Shown: positions 18,238-25,703 of the stretch, one piece after another
Position numbering within the stretch: the stretch's first letter is position 1
Layout of the letters: the number at the start of each line of letters is the position of its first letter
Source: UTCHB3 sp964625575
Lineage (GTDB): Bacteria; Bacteroidota; Ignavibacteria; Ignavibacteriales; Ignavibacteriaceae
Direction: 5' to 3'
Length of the DNA stretch: 64,000 nt
Assembly: GCA_964625575.1 (NCBI GenBank)
Contig: CAZVBQ010000003.1
Span: 62,001 to 126,000 of the forward strand
The notes under the pieces: model-generated
What the model saw: the letters and a program-made list of their open reading frames with translations, nothing else
Told to the model about the DNA's origin: nothing
Databases searched by the model: none
Program-made: the position numbers and the translations under genes

Positions 18238-19157
18238 ATTACCGCGCTTTCGGAGTAAAATACACTTCCCGAATCAGAATCTATCTCCACTTTTATCCCA
18301 AAAGGCAAAGTGAACATATCTTTGATGTGTCCAAACGGGAAGTTGGTGACCACCGGTTTTTCTATCATTGAAATATAATCTTCAAAAACCTCACTTTGGG
18401 TCAGCGTTGGTCCGTCACCCGGGTCACCCTCGGTGAACTTGCCGAATACAAATCCCGCTGCTTTCTCGAAATAGCCCGCCAGCCGTAAATTGTTCAGAAA
18501 CCTGTCGATCCTGTACGGGGGCTCCGAAACGTCTTCAAAAAAGAATATTTTTCCTTCGGGCGATGGAAGATATTTGCTCCCCATTATACCGCAATAGACC
18601 GCCAGATTTCCGCCTGCCGATATACCGGAGGCCCGTCCCTTTCTGTTGCCTGACATTGTTTCACCGGTCGGAGGGGTCACTTCCCCGTTCCAGCCTTCAC
18701 TCACCACTTTAAAATAATTGTCGATAGTGTAACCGGATAATTCACCCGCGAAATCAACCGCCGACATCGGACCTGAAAATGTAACCAGCGACGATTGCGT
18801 GAGCATTGCCATCTGAAGAGTGGTGATATCGCTGTATCCCGTAAAAATCTTGGGATTTCTGCCCGCTAAGCCAAAATCAAGGCCAGGGAGCAATCTTCCG
18901 GCCCCATATCCACCCCTCATTGAGATGATCGCTTTGATATCCGGGTTACCAAATGCCTCGTGAATATCGTTGGCACGATCCCGGTCGGTGCCCGCGAGGT
19001 AGCCCCTCCGTTTACCGGCGTTAGGCATCACGATTGTTCTGTAACCCCTTTCATGTAAATAATTTATGCCTGCTTCTATTCTTTCCTGTTTGGCAGGCGC
19101 GGAGGCAGGTGTGATCAAAGCGATCAGATCACCTTCCCGCAGTCTTTTTGGCTTCAT
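18234..19157 (-). CDS. LD-carboxypeptidase (S66 family, muramoyltetrapeptide carboxypeptidase)
   Basis: A 307-residue serine peptidase of family S66, which removes the terminal D-Ala from peptidoglycan tetrapeptides in cell-wall recycling. The triad is visible: Ser in TGYSDITTLQ (about 107), Glu in FFEDVSEPPYRIDRFL (about 202-217) and His in FPFGHIKDMFTLPFG (about 275). The frame is open upstream to 19274, but MKPKRLREGDLIALITPASA is the usual N-terminus, so I start at 19157. No signal peptide, as in cytoplasmic LdcA. Confidence 0.9.
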   Translation of the reverse strand: MKPKRLREGDLIALITPASAPAKQERIEAGINYLHERGYRTIVMPNAGKRRGYLAGTDRDRANDIHEAFGNPDIKAIISMRGGYGAGRLLPGLDFGLAGRNPKIFTGYSDITTLQMAMLTQSSLVTFSGPMSAVDFAGELSGYTIDNYFKVVSEGWNGEVTPPTGETMSGNRKGRASGISAGGNLAVYCGIMGSKYLPSPEGKIFFFEDVSEPPYRIDRFLNNLRLAGYFEKAAGFVFGKFTEGDPGDGPTLTQSEVFEDYISMIEKPVVTNFPFGHIKDMFTLPFGIKVEIDSDSGSVFYSESAVI

Positions 19158-19197
19158 GTTTAGTCTCAATGTTAATTTTTCGTAAAAAATCGTATTT

Positions 19198-19214
19198 GAA
19201 TTGATTGACAATTC
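19198..19214. promoter_or_regulatory. Short inverted repeat between two divergent genes
   Basis: GAATTG and CAATTC are separated by five bases in the 108-bp AT-rich gap between the LD-carboxypeptidase and the sugar operon. It could be an operator, but six-base arms in AT-rich DNA are weak evidence. Confidence 0.2.
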
Positions 19215-19265
19215 ATTAATCAGTAATTTTACATTTCTCATTAATAATTTAAGGCGATCACGGCT

Positions 19266-20342
19266 TTGAGGCAAGTTCTCGCAAGAAAAAGAAATATTTT
19301 ATTCATTGGCGGTTCTCTGAACCAAACCACAATGATGCACAAAATATCAAAGCATTTTCCGTCAGACGATCTCTACTTCACACCCTATTACGGTGAAGGA
19401 TATATCCACCTTCTACGAAGGGCCGGCTTGCTCGATTTCTCGATACTTGGTGGCAAGTTTTTCGAAACCACAATGAATTATTTTAAGGAGAATAACCTTA
19501 AGGTTGACTACCGGGGGAAATCCCGTGAGTATGATCTTGTATTCACTTGTCAGGATCTCATCCTGCCGAAGAATATCAGAAGGTCCAGGGTTGTGCTCGT
19601 CCAGGAAGGGATGACCGATCCCGAGAATCTCGTCTATTATTTGGTTAAATACTTGAAATTACCGCGATATTTCGCCAGCACTTCCGTAACCGGTCTTTCT
19701 CACGGTTACGATAGATTTTGTGTTGCTTCTGAGGGCTACCGGGAACACTTCATCAAAAAAGGTGTTAAACCCGAAAAAATTACCGTGACAGGGATCCCGA
19801 ATTTTGATGACTGTGAACAGTTTCTGAACAACAGTTTCCCCCACAAGAACTTTGTTCTCGTCGCCACTTCCGACGCGCGTGAAACATGGAAATTTGAGAA
19901 CAGAAAGGCTTTCATTCTCGAGGCTGTAAAGATAGCAGAGGGAAGAAAATTGATTTTCAAACTTCATCCCAACGAAAATGTTGAACGCGCCACCGCCGAG
20001 ATCAATAAATTCGCTCCCGGTGCCTTGGTTTACAGTTCGGGGAAAATTGAAGAAATGATCGCAAACTCTGACGTACTCATCACGAAATACTCCTCCACTG
20101 TTTATGTGGGGCTTGCGCTGGGAAAAGAAGTTCATTCATATTTTAACATCGAAGAACTCAAACGAATGATGCCCATTCAGAATGGTGGCGACTCAGCGAG
20201 AAGAATTGCCAAAGTAGGCAAGGAATTACTCGAGACTCCTCTGGATATACTGAAAACCAGAGGAAGGAGCTCCGGAAGAAATTTCAGGAAGAATAACCGG
20301 AGAAAAATTTCCATACCATTAGCAACAAATTTTAACAAGTGA
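19266..20342 (+). CDS. Putative glycosyltransferase (GT-B, glycerophosphotransferase/capsule-synthesis-like)
   Basis: A 358-residue protein without a signal peptide. The C-terminal half looks like a GT-B donor domain: KPEKITVTGIPNFDDCEQF, FVLVATSDARETW, KLIFKLHPNENVERA and MIANSDVLITKYSSTVYVGL. This resembles CDP-glycerol glycerophosphotransferases and capsule (KpsS/epimerase-like) proteins. I cannot assign donor or acceptor. The start is a TTG at 19266 with AAGG 12 bp upstream; no earlier ATG is available. It leads a seven-gene surface-sugar operon, so transfer of the sugar made by the following genes is a fair guess. Confidence 0.7.
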   Translation: MRQVLARKRNILFIGGSLNQTTMMHKISKHFPSDDLYFTPYYGEGYIHLLRRAGLLDFSILGGKFFETTMNYFKENNLKVDYRGKSREYDLVFTCQDLILPKNIRRSRVVLVQEGMTDPENLVYYLVKYLKLPRYFASTSVTGLSHGYDRFCVASEGYREHFIKKGVKPEKITVTGIPNFDDCEQFLNNSFPHKNFVLVATSDARETWKFENRKAFILEAVKIAEGRKLIFKLHPNENVERATAEINKFAPGALVYSSGKIEEMIANSDVLITKYSSTVYVGLALGKEVHSYFNIEELKRMMPIQNGGDSARRIAKVGKELLETPLDILKTRGRSSGRNFRKNNRRKISIPLATNFNK

Positions 20343-20351
20343 GTTGATCAG

Positions 20352-21161
20352 TTGATCCCTGTTTTGAAAATAGCCACAGTTGTTCAAGCACGCATGTCAT
20401 CTTCCCGCCTCCCCTTCAAAGTTATGATGTCGCTGGCCGGAAAACCACTCCTCCAACGGTTGATTGAGCGTGTTAATGCTTCCATACTGCATGGAACAGT
20501 AATTGTCGCCACTTCCACCGAAACATCCGACGATCCTATTGCAGAGTTTTGTCTGAAAGAAGGCTACAGATGCTACCGTGGCAGCCTCACTGACCTGCTC
20601 CAACGGCATCTCGGTGCCGCGGAGAGCGTGGATGCCGATTATGTGCTGAAGATCCCTTCTGACGTTCCATTGATTGATCCTGACGTGATAAATCGAGTGG
20701 TGGGATATTTTTTCAGAGATCCCGACAGATTTGACTACGTCTCAAATCTCCACCCACCGACTTATCCCGATGGAAATGATGTTGAGATCATGACTATTGA
20801 AGCACTAAGGCGGGCAAATGTGGAGGCTACAAGAGACCTGGAACGCGAACACACAACCCCCTACTTCTGGGAGAACCCTCATCTTTTCCGGATCGGCAAT
20901 GTTGCATGGGAAACGGGTTTTGATTACTCAATGTCACACAGGTGGACCATTGACTACGAAGAGGATTACCTCTTCATAAAAACTGTTTATGATGAACTTT
21001 GGAGGCCCAACGGGCACTTCTCGCTCATCGACATACTTAATCTGATTGACAGGAAGCCCTCAATCGCGGCAATAAACAGAAAATTCGCGGGTGTTAACTG
21101 GTACCGGCATCACTTGGGAGAATTGCGCACGGTCTCCGGTGAACAAACCAAGGTTATCTAA
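20352..21161 (+). CDS. SpsF/NeuA-like cytidylyltransferase
   Basis: A 269-residue nucleotidyltransferase of the SpsF/acylneuraminate cytidylyltransferase family. VVQARMSSSRLPFKVMMSLA (about 9-28) is the CTP-binding signature; KIPSDVPLIDPDVINRVV (about 99-116) carries the metal-binding Asp and DGNDVEIM follows. It probably activates a keto-sugar acid as its CMP derivative before transfer. The start is a TTG at 20352, nine bases after the upstream stop. The next ORF frame overlaps its end, but the true aminotransferase start is 25 bp downstream. Confidence 0.82.
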   Translation: MIPVLKIATVVQARMSSSRLPFKVMMSLAGKPLLQRLIERVNASILHGTVIVATSTETSDDPIAEFCLKEGYRCYRGSLTDLLQRHLGAAESVDADYVLKIPSDVPLIDPDVINRVVGYFFRDPDRFDYVSNLHPPTYPDGNDVEIMTIEALRRANVEATRDLEREHTTPYFWENPHLFRIGNVAWETGFDYSMSHRWTIDYEEDYLFIKTVYDELWRPNGHFSLIDILNLIDRKPSIAAINRKFAGVNWYRHHLGELRTVSGEQTKVI

Positions 21162-21186
21162 AATTTCAAATATTGAAAGTATAAAA

Positions 21187-22524
21187 ATGAGCAATAAAAT
21201 AGCTTTTAACGAGAATTACCCTGATATTACAGAGTCAAACAAACTGTATGAACGCTCAAAAGGTCTCATACCTGCCTTCACACAAACCCTCGCAAAAGGC
21301 CCCGCGCAATACGTGAACGGTGTGGCTCCAAAGTACCTGCAAAAGGGAAAAAACGCCCACGTTTGGGATGTTGACGGAAATGAATATATCGATCTGAACA
21401 TGGCTATCGGTCCCCTTTCAATAGGTTACGCGATTCCGGAGATCGATGAGGCGATAAAAGCTCAGCTTGAAGATGGAATAACTTTTTCACTCATGCACCC
21501 TCTTGAAGTGGAAGTGGCGGAACTGATTCGCGAAGTGGTGCCAAACGCCCAGTCAGTCAGGTACAGTAAGACAGGTGCCGACGTGGTGAGTGCCGCTGTC
21601 AGGCTCGCGCGAGCATACACTAAAAAGAACAAAGTGCTCTGCTGTGGATATCACGGGTGGCACGACTGGTACATCGCGGTTACCGACCGGAATGCCGGGA
21701 TTCCACAAGTGATCGAAGATATGAGCTTTACGTTCAATTATAACGATATTCAATCCGTTATCGACTCGATTGACGAAGACGTGGCATGCGTAATTCTTGA
21801 ACCTTTCGTGTTTCAGGAGCCGAAGAACAACTTCCTGCATGAACTTAGAAAAATTTGCGACGAAAAGAATATCCTGCTTGTTTTCGATGAGATGTGGACG
21901 GGGTTCAGGGTGGCTCTCGGTGGCGCGCAGGAGTATTTCGGTGTGAATGCTGATATGGCACTTTTCTCAAAAGCGGTGGCGAATGGTATGCCAATTGGCA
22001 TTCTAACCGGCAGGCAGGATATCATGTCGCTACTTGACAAGGAAGTCTTCTTCTTCACTACCTTCGGTGGTGAGGCACTCTCACTGGCAGCCGCGAAAGC
22101 GACCATTGAATTCATGAGAAAACACAAAGCTCAGAAAGTGATCGCGGAAAAAGGGAAAAAACTGAAAGACGGCTATAACAGCATCGCCCAGGAACTTGGG
22201 ATGAACTACACTTCCTGTTCAGGTTTCGATTGCAGAACCATCATGACATTCGATGCATCTGCGGGTGATCCACTTGAAATGAAGTCACTCGTACAGCAGG
22301 AGATGATAAAACGTGGAGTGCTTTGGGGAGGATTCCATAACGTGAGCTATTCACTCACCAATGAAGATATCGAGCACGTGATTGCCTGCTATCGTGAAGT
22401 GTTACCTTTACTGAAAAAAGCGGTTGATGAAGGAAAAGTAAAAGAATTGCTGCGTGGAGAACCTGTGGGCCCGGTCTTCAGGAAAACATCAAATTTCAAC
22501 ATGAAACCGAAGAACAAGGCATAA
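21187..22524 (+). CDS. Class III PLP-dependent aminotransferase (glutamate-1-semialdehyde mutase-like)
   Basis: A 445-residue PLP enzyme. GDVDGNEYIDLNMA-type opening (DVDGNEYIDLNMAIGPLSIG, about 59-78), LLVFDEMWTGFR (about 228-239, cofactor Asp) and ALFSKAVANGMPIG (about 258-271, Schiff-base Lys) are clear. It resembles HemL but sits among sugar genes and lacks a haem context, so I infer amination of a keto-sugar rather than haem synthesis. The frame is open from 21091; MSNKIAFNENYPDIT at 21187 is the better start. The stop is one base before the SDR gene. Confidence 0.85.
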   Translation: MSNKIAFNENYPDITESNKLYERSKGLIPAFTQTLAKGPAQYVNGVAPKYLQKGKNAHVWDVDGNEYIDLNMAIGPLSIGYAIPEIDEAIKAQLEDGITFSLMHPLEVEVAELIREVVPNAQSVRYSKTGADVVSAAVRLARAYTKKNKVLCCGYHGWHDWYIAVTDRNAGIPQVIEDMSFTFNYNDIQSVIDSIDEDVACVILEPFVFQEPKNNFLHELRKICDEKNILLVFDEMWTGFRVALGGAQEYFGVNADMALFSKAVANGMPIGILTGRQDIMSLLDKEVFFFTTFGGEALSLAAAKATIEFMRKHKAQKVIAEKGKKLKDGYNSIAQELGMNYTSCSGFDCRTIMTFDASAGDPLEMKSLVQQEMIKRGVLWGGFHNVSYSLTNEDIEHVIACYREVLPLLKKAVDEGKVKELLRGEPVGPVFRKTSNFNMKPKNKA

Positions 22525-22525
22525 C

Positions 22526-23347
22526 ATGGGTGAACTATTTGATCTCCACGGCAAAGTGGCAATTGTTACAGGCTCACTCGGACTTATCGGCAAGAACCAC
22601 TGTCAGGCCCTCGTGGAAGCAGGTGCTGACCTTGTTGTCACTGATGTTAACGGTGATGAGTGTGAAAAATTCGCGGATTTTCTCTCCGGTTCATTCAGTG
22701 ACAGAAAAATTCGCGGATTTGGTGCGGATATCACCTCTCCTCAGGATGTGGAAAAACTGCGTGATTTTACCTTGGCAGAATTCGGAACAGTTGACATACT
22801 TGTAAACAACGCGGCCATAAATGATAAATTTGAGGACCCGGCCGCGCTTTTTGAGCAATCAAAATTCGAGAACTATCCGCTTGAACTTTGGAATCAGTCG
22901 ATCAATGTAAACGTTACGGGAATGTTCCTCTGCTCTCAGATCATTGGTAAAGTAATGGCTGACAAAGGCAAAGGAAGCATTATTAATGTTGCCTCAACTT
23001 ATGGAGTTGTGGCTCCAAATCAAGACCTCTACATCGACGAAAAAGGTGTCCAAAAATTCTACAAAACCCCTGCCTACCCTGTTACCAAGGGCGCGGTAAT
23101 ATCATTCACAAGGTTCCTCGCCGCTTACTGGGGGGAAAAAGGTGTGCGGGTTAACACGCTGACACCCGGTGGAGTTGAGAACAGCCAGGATCAGTTTTTT
23201 ATTAATGAATATTCAAAACGCACACCACTGAAACGGATGGCGCGACCGGATGATTACAAAGGCGCGCTTGTGTTTCTGGCTTCGGACGCGTCTTCTTACA
23301 TGACAGGGTCAAATCTCGTGGTTGATGGAGGATTTACAATATGGTAG
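22526..23347 (+). CDS. SDR-family oxidoreductase
   Basis: A 273-residue short-chain dehydrogenase. VAIVTGSLGLIGKNH (about 11-25) binds NAD(P), LVNNAAIND (about 92-100) is the NNAG motif, and Ser in INVASTYG with YPVTK (about 184-188) makes the catalytic set. It would oxidise or reduce a hydroxyl/keto group of the sugar, plausibly supplying the ketone for the adjacent aminotransferase. A 17-bp direct repeat lies at 22664-22680 and 22704-22720. The last seven bases overlap the next gene. Confidence 0.88.
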   Translation: MGELFDLHGKVAIVTGSLGLIGKNHCQALVEAGADLVVTDVNGDECEKFADFLSGSFSDRKIRGFGADITSPQDVEKLRDFTLAEFGTVDILVNNAAINDKFEDPAALFEQSKFENYPLELWNQSINVNVTGMFLCSQIIGKVMADKGKGSIINVASTYGVVAPNQDLYIDEKGVQKFYKTPAYPVTKGAVISFTRFLAAYWGEKGVRVNTLTPGGVENSQDQFFINEYSKRTPLKRMARPDDYKGALVFLASDASSYMTGSNLVVDGGFTIW

Positions 23348-23877
23348 ACTTAAAAGGGTTGAAAATACCGGTCGAAGAAGCTAAACGCAGGGCTTCAAAA
23401 CTTAAGATCATTATAACCGACGTTGATGGTGTTCTTACGGATACAGGGGTGTTTTACGGCGCCGAAGGTGAAGTCATGAAACGGTTTTCAATCCGTGACG
23501 GAATGGGTGTCGAACGCCTAAGAACGGTGTGTGGTATTGACACGGGAATAATGACAGGAGAAAATTCCCCCGCCGTTACCAAAAGAGCCGAAAAATTGAA
23601 GATCACCAACTATTTCCCCGGCATTAAAGACAAACGGTCGGTGTTCAAGGAAATAGTAGCTTCCGGGGCATTCGCGGCGGATGAGATCGCTTTTATCGGC
23701 GACGATTACAATGATACAGGTATAATCGATGAAGCGATATTTACTGCTTCACCTGCTGATGGAATGCCCTGGATCAGATCATTGGTCGATTATGTCTGCG
23801 CCACCAATGCCGGGTATGGTGCCTTCAGAGACTTTGCTGAATTGATAATTTATCTTAGAGGAATGGATGAAAAGTGA
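23341..23877 (+). CDS. KdsC-like HAD phosphatase
   Basis: A 178-residue HAD hydrolase of the KdsC/CMP-NeuAc-phosphatase type. The nucleophile motif IITDVDGVLTDTGVFY is at about 27-42 and FIGDDYNDTGII at about 118-129. KdsC removes phosphate from Kdo-8-phosphate and related enzymes do so on sialic-acid-9-phosphate; here it is followed by a NeuB-like gene, so it probably dephosphorylates that enzyme's product. The gene overlaps both neighbours (7 and 11 bp), which suggests tight translational coupling. Confidence 0.85.
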   Translation: MVDLKGLKIPVEEAKRRASKLKIIITDVDGVLTDTGVFYGAEGEVMKRFSIRDGMGVERLRTVCGIDTGIMTGENSPAVTKRAEKLKITNYFPGIKDKRSVFKEIVASGAFAADEIAFIGDDYNDTGIIDEAIFTASPADGMPWIRSLVDYVCATNAGYGAFRDFAELIIYLRGMDEK

Positions 23878-24748
23878 AAGACTGTTGAAGATCGGTGACC
23901 GTTTTATCGGAGACGGACAACCTTGTTTTGTGATTGCCGAGATCGGGATCAATCACAATGGATCGGTTGATAACGCGAAGAAACTTATCGACGGTGCGGC
24001 GCTGGCCGGATGTGATGCGGTTAAATTCCAGAAAAGAACACCTGAGATCTGCGTTCCAAAGGAGCAGTGGGGCATTGAACGTGATACCCCATGGGGCAGG
24101 ATGACTTACATCGACTACCGCCACAGGATGGAGTTCACTCATGATCAATTCGGCGAAATTGTTGAACATTGCCGTGATAAAGGGATCGAGTGGTTCGCCT
24201 CTTGTTGGGATGAGGAGGCTCTCGATTTTATTGAACAGTTCGATCCTCATCTCTATAAAATTGCTTCGGCTTCGCTGACTGACACTTCCCTCCTCCTGAA
24301 GCACCGGAGATTGGGTAAACCCGTGATAATCTCAACAGGGATGTCGACAATTGAAGAAATTGAAACAGCGGTCGCGACATTTGGCTTGGAGAATCTCGCG
24401 CTCGCGCATGCGACCTCGACCTACCCCTGTCCGTTGAACGAACTGAATCTTAAGATGATCAACACCCTGAAAAACATGTATCCCACAACTGTCATCGGAT
24501 ATTCGGGACATGAAACAGGTCTCGCTCCGAGTGAAGCAGCGGTTGCAATGGGAGCCGCTTTCGTAGAAAGACACATAACCCTCGACAGGGCAATGTGGGG
24601 AACGGACCAGGCGGCATCTGTTGAAGTTGGTGGTTTCGCGAAACTTGTTGCCAACATCAGGGATATCGAGACGGCGCTGGGTGATGGCATTAAAAAGATA
24701 TACGAGAGTGAGATCGGCCCACGAAAGAAATTGAGAAGGGTTCAATAA
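23867..24748 (+). CDS. NeuB-like sialic-acid-type synthase without SAF domain
   Basis: A 293-residue PEP-dependent synthase. CFVIAEIGINHNGSVDNAKK (about 20-39), AVKFQKRTPE, IISTGMSTIEE, HATSTYPCP and YSGHETG mark the NeuB TIM barrel, and VERHITLDRAMWGTDQ holds the conserved metal/substrate histidine region. NeuB proteins usually carry a C-terminal antifreeze-like SAF domain (total near 345); this one ends right after the barrel. It would condense an aldose or aldose phosphate with PEP to a 2-keto-3-deoxy sugar acid. The exact sugar is unknown. Confidence 0.88.
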   Translation: MKSERLLKIGDRFIGDGQPCFVIAEIGINHNGSVDNAKKLIDGAALAGCDAVKFQKRTPEICVPKEQWGIERDTPWGRMTYIDYRHRMEFTHDQFGEIVEHCRDKGIEWFASCWDEEALDFIEQFDPHLYKIASASLTDTSLLLKHRRLGKPVIISTGMSTIEEIETAVATFGLENLALAHATSTYPCPLNELNLKMINTLKNMYPTTVIGYSGHETGLAPSEAAVAMGAAFVERHITLDRAMWGTDQAASVEVGGFAKLVANIRDIETALGDGIKKIYESEIGPRKKLRRVQ

Positions 24749-25561
24749 ATGGAAGCGGTTCTAAGCTACATATATGGTTTTCTGCGTGATACAACCACTG
24801 TTGTCACTTCCTTCTTGATAGTTGGGTCAGCCGCCACTCTGATCCTGTTTGAAAGAAAATACCCATATACTAAAGGTCAGAAGTTCCTGCGTGAAGGTTT
24901 TTTCAACGACCTTGTGCTATACACAATAGTACAAAGTTATGTATTGGGTCTGGTGATCGGCGAATTTATTAAATTCATAGATAATCAAACAGGAATTCAG
25001 AGGCTGCAACTTCTCTCGGACACTCCGGTATGGATGATAGTGGTTGGGTCACTTTTCTTTCATGATTTTTATATCTACTGGTTCCACAGGTGGATGCACA
25101 ACAATAAATATCTGTGGAGGCTCCATGAGGCGCACCACTCAACGAAAGATGTCGATTGGCTCTCAGGCTCAAGATCACATGCTTTCGAGATAATGATAAA
25201 CCAGACTATTGAGTTCGCACCGTTTGTCCTTTTGGGTGCCCCGGCAGAAGCGGCGGTAATAAAAGGCGCCATTTCCGCTATTTGGGGTATGTGGATACAC
25301 TCGAATATTGATGTGAACACAGGCAGATTACAGTATTTCATAAACGGTCCCGAAATGCACAGATGGCATCACTCCGACAGGGTGGAAGAGGCTTACAACA
25401 TGAATTTCGCAACAAAATTCGCCTTCTGGGACTATCTGTTCAACACCGCTTATCTTCCGGGAAGAGAAAAACCGAAGTGGTATGGTATCCCGGTTGATTT
25501 CCCTGCCAATTTCTTTAAGCAGTTCATATTCGCCTTCCGCCGGTTCAGCGACGAAGGCTGA
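24749..25561 (+). CDS. Sterol desaturase / fatty acid hydroxylase family protein
   Basis: A 270-residue membrane protein with about four hydrophobic segments and the eight-histidine di-iron signature: HDFYIYWFHRWMH (about 110-122), HEAHHS (about 131-136) and HRWHHSD (about 206-212). Family members hydroxylate or desaturate lipids with O2. The ATG directly follows the neuB-like stop, so it belongs to the sugar operon; a role in modifying a lipid carrier or lipid part of the product is inference. A terminator follows 18 bp later. Confidence 0.88.
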   Translation: MEAVLSYIYGFLRDTTTVVTSFLIVGSAATLILFERKYPYTKGQKFLREGFFNDLVLYTIVQSYVLGLVIGEFIKFIDNQTGIQRLQLLSDTPVWMIVVGSLFFHDFYIYWFHRWMHNNKYLWRLHEAHHSTKDVDWLSGSRSHAFEIMINQTIEFAPFVLLGAPAEAAVIKGAISAIWGMWIHSNIDVNTGRLQYFINGPEMHRWHHSDRVEEAYNMNFATKFAFWDYLFNTAYLPGREKPKWYGIPVDFPANFFKQFIFAFRRFSDEG

Positions 25562-25574
25562 CCAAGATTAATAC

Positions 25575-25612
25575 AAAAAAGGCTCCCGATCTCTCAGGAG
25601 CCTTAATTTTTT
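25575..25612. terminator. Bidirectional terminator between convergent genes
   Basis: Arms AAGGCTCC and GGAGCCTT enclose a 10-base loop, with six A before and six T a few bases after. It can end the plus-strand sugar operon and the minus-strand FG-GAP gene. On the minus strand it lies beyond the heptamer array at 25676-25703. Confidence 0.8.
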
Positions 25613-25675
25613 AGATGAACGGGCTTCGCTCAACGCCAAGGGGTGAGGTGTTCATACTTCATTCCGCCTCGGCGG

Positions 25676-25703
25676 ATCACCCCTCACCCTTCACCCTTCA
25701 CAC
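25676..25703 (-). repeat. 3'UTR heptamer array, four GGGTGAN units, directly after a stop codon
   Basis: Read on the minus strand, the four units after the TAA at 25704 are GTGTGAA, GGGTGAA, GGGTGAG and GGGTGAT. Each contains TGA. A further inverted segment (CACCTCACCCC around 25640-25650) can pair with the array. The terminator at 25575 follows. Confidence 0.75.

Noticed and set aside
21091..21186. N-terminal extension of the aminotransferase
   Set aside because: It overlaps the cytidylyltransferase and is not part of the enzyme family; the start at 21187 is normal.
21187..22524. hemL (glutamate-1-semialdehyde aminomutase) as the name of the aminotransferase
   Set aside because: Class III motifs are shared, but the gene is embedded in a sugar operon with no haem genes near, so the specific name is not supported.
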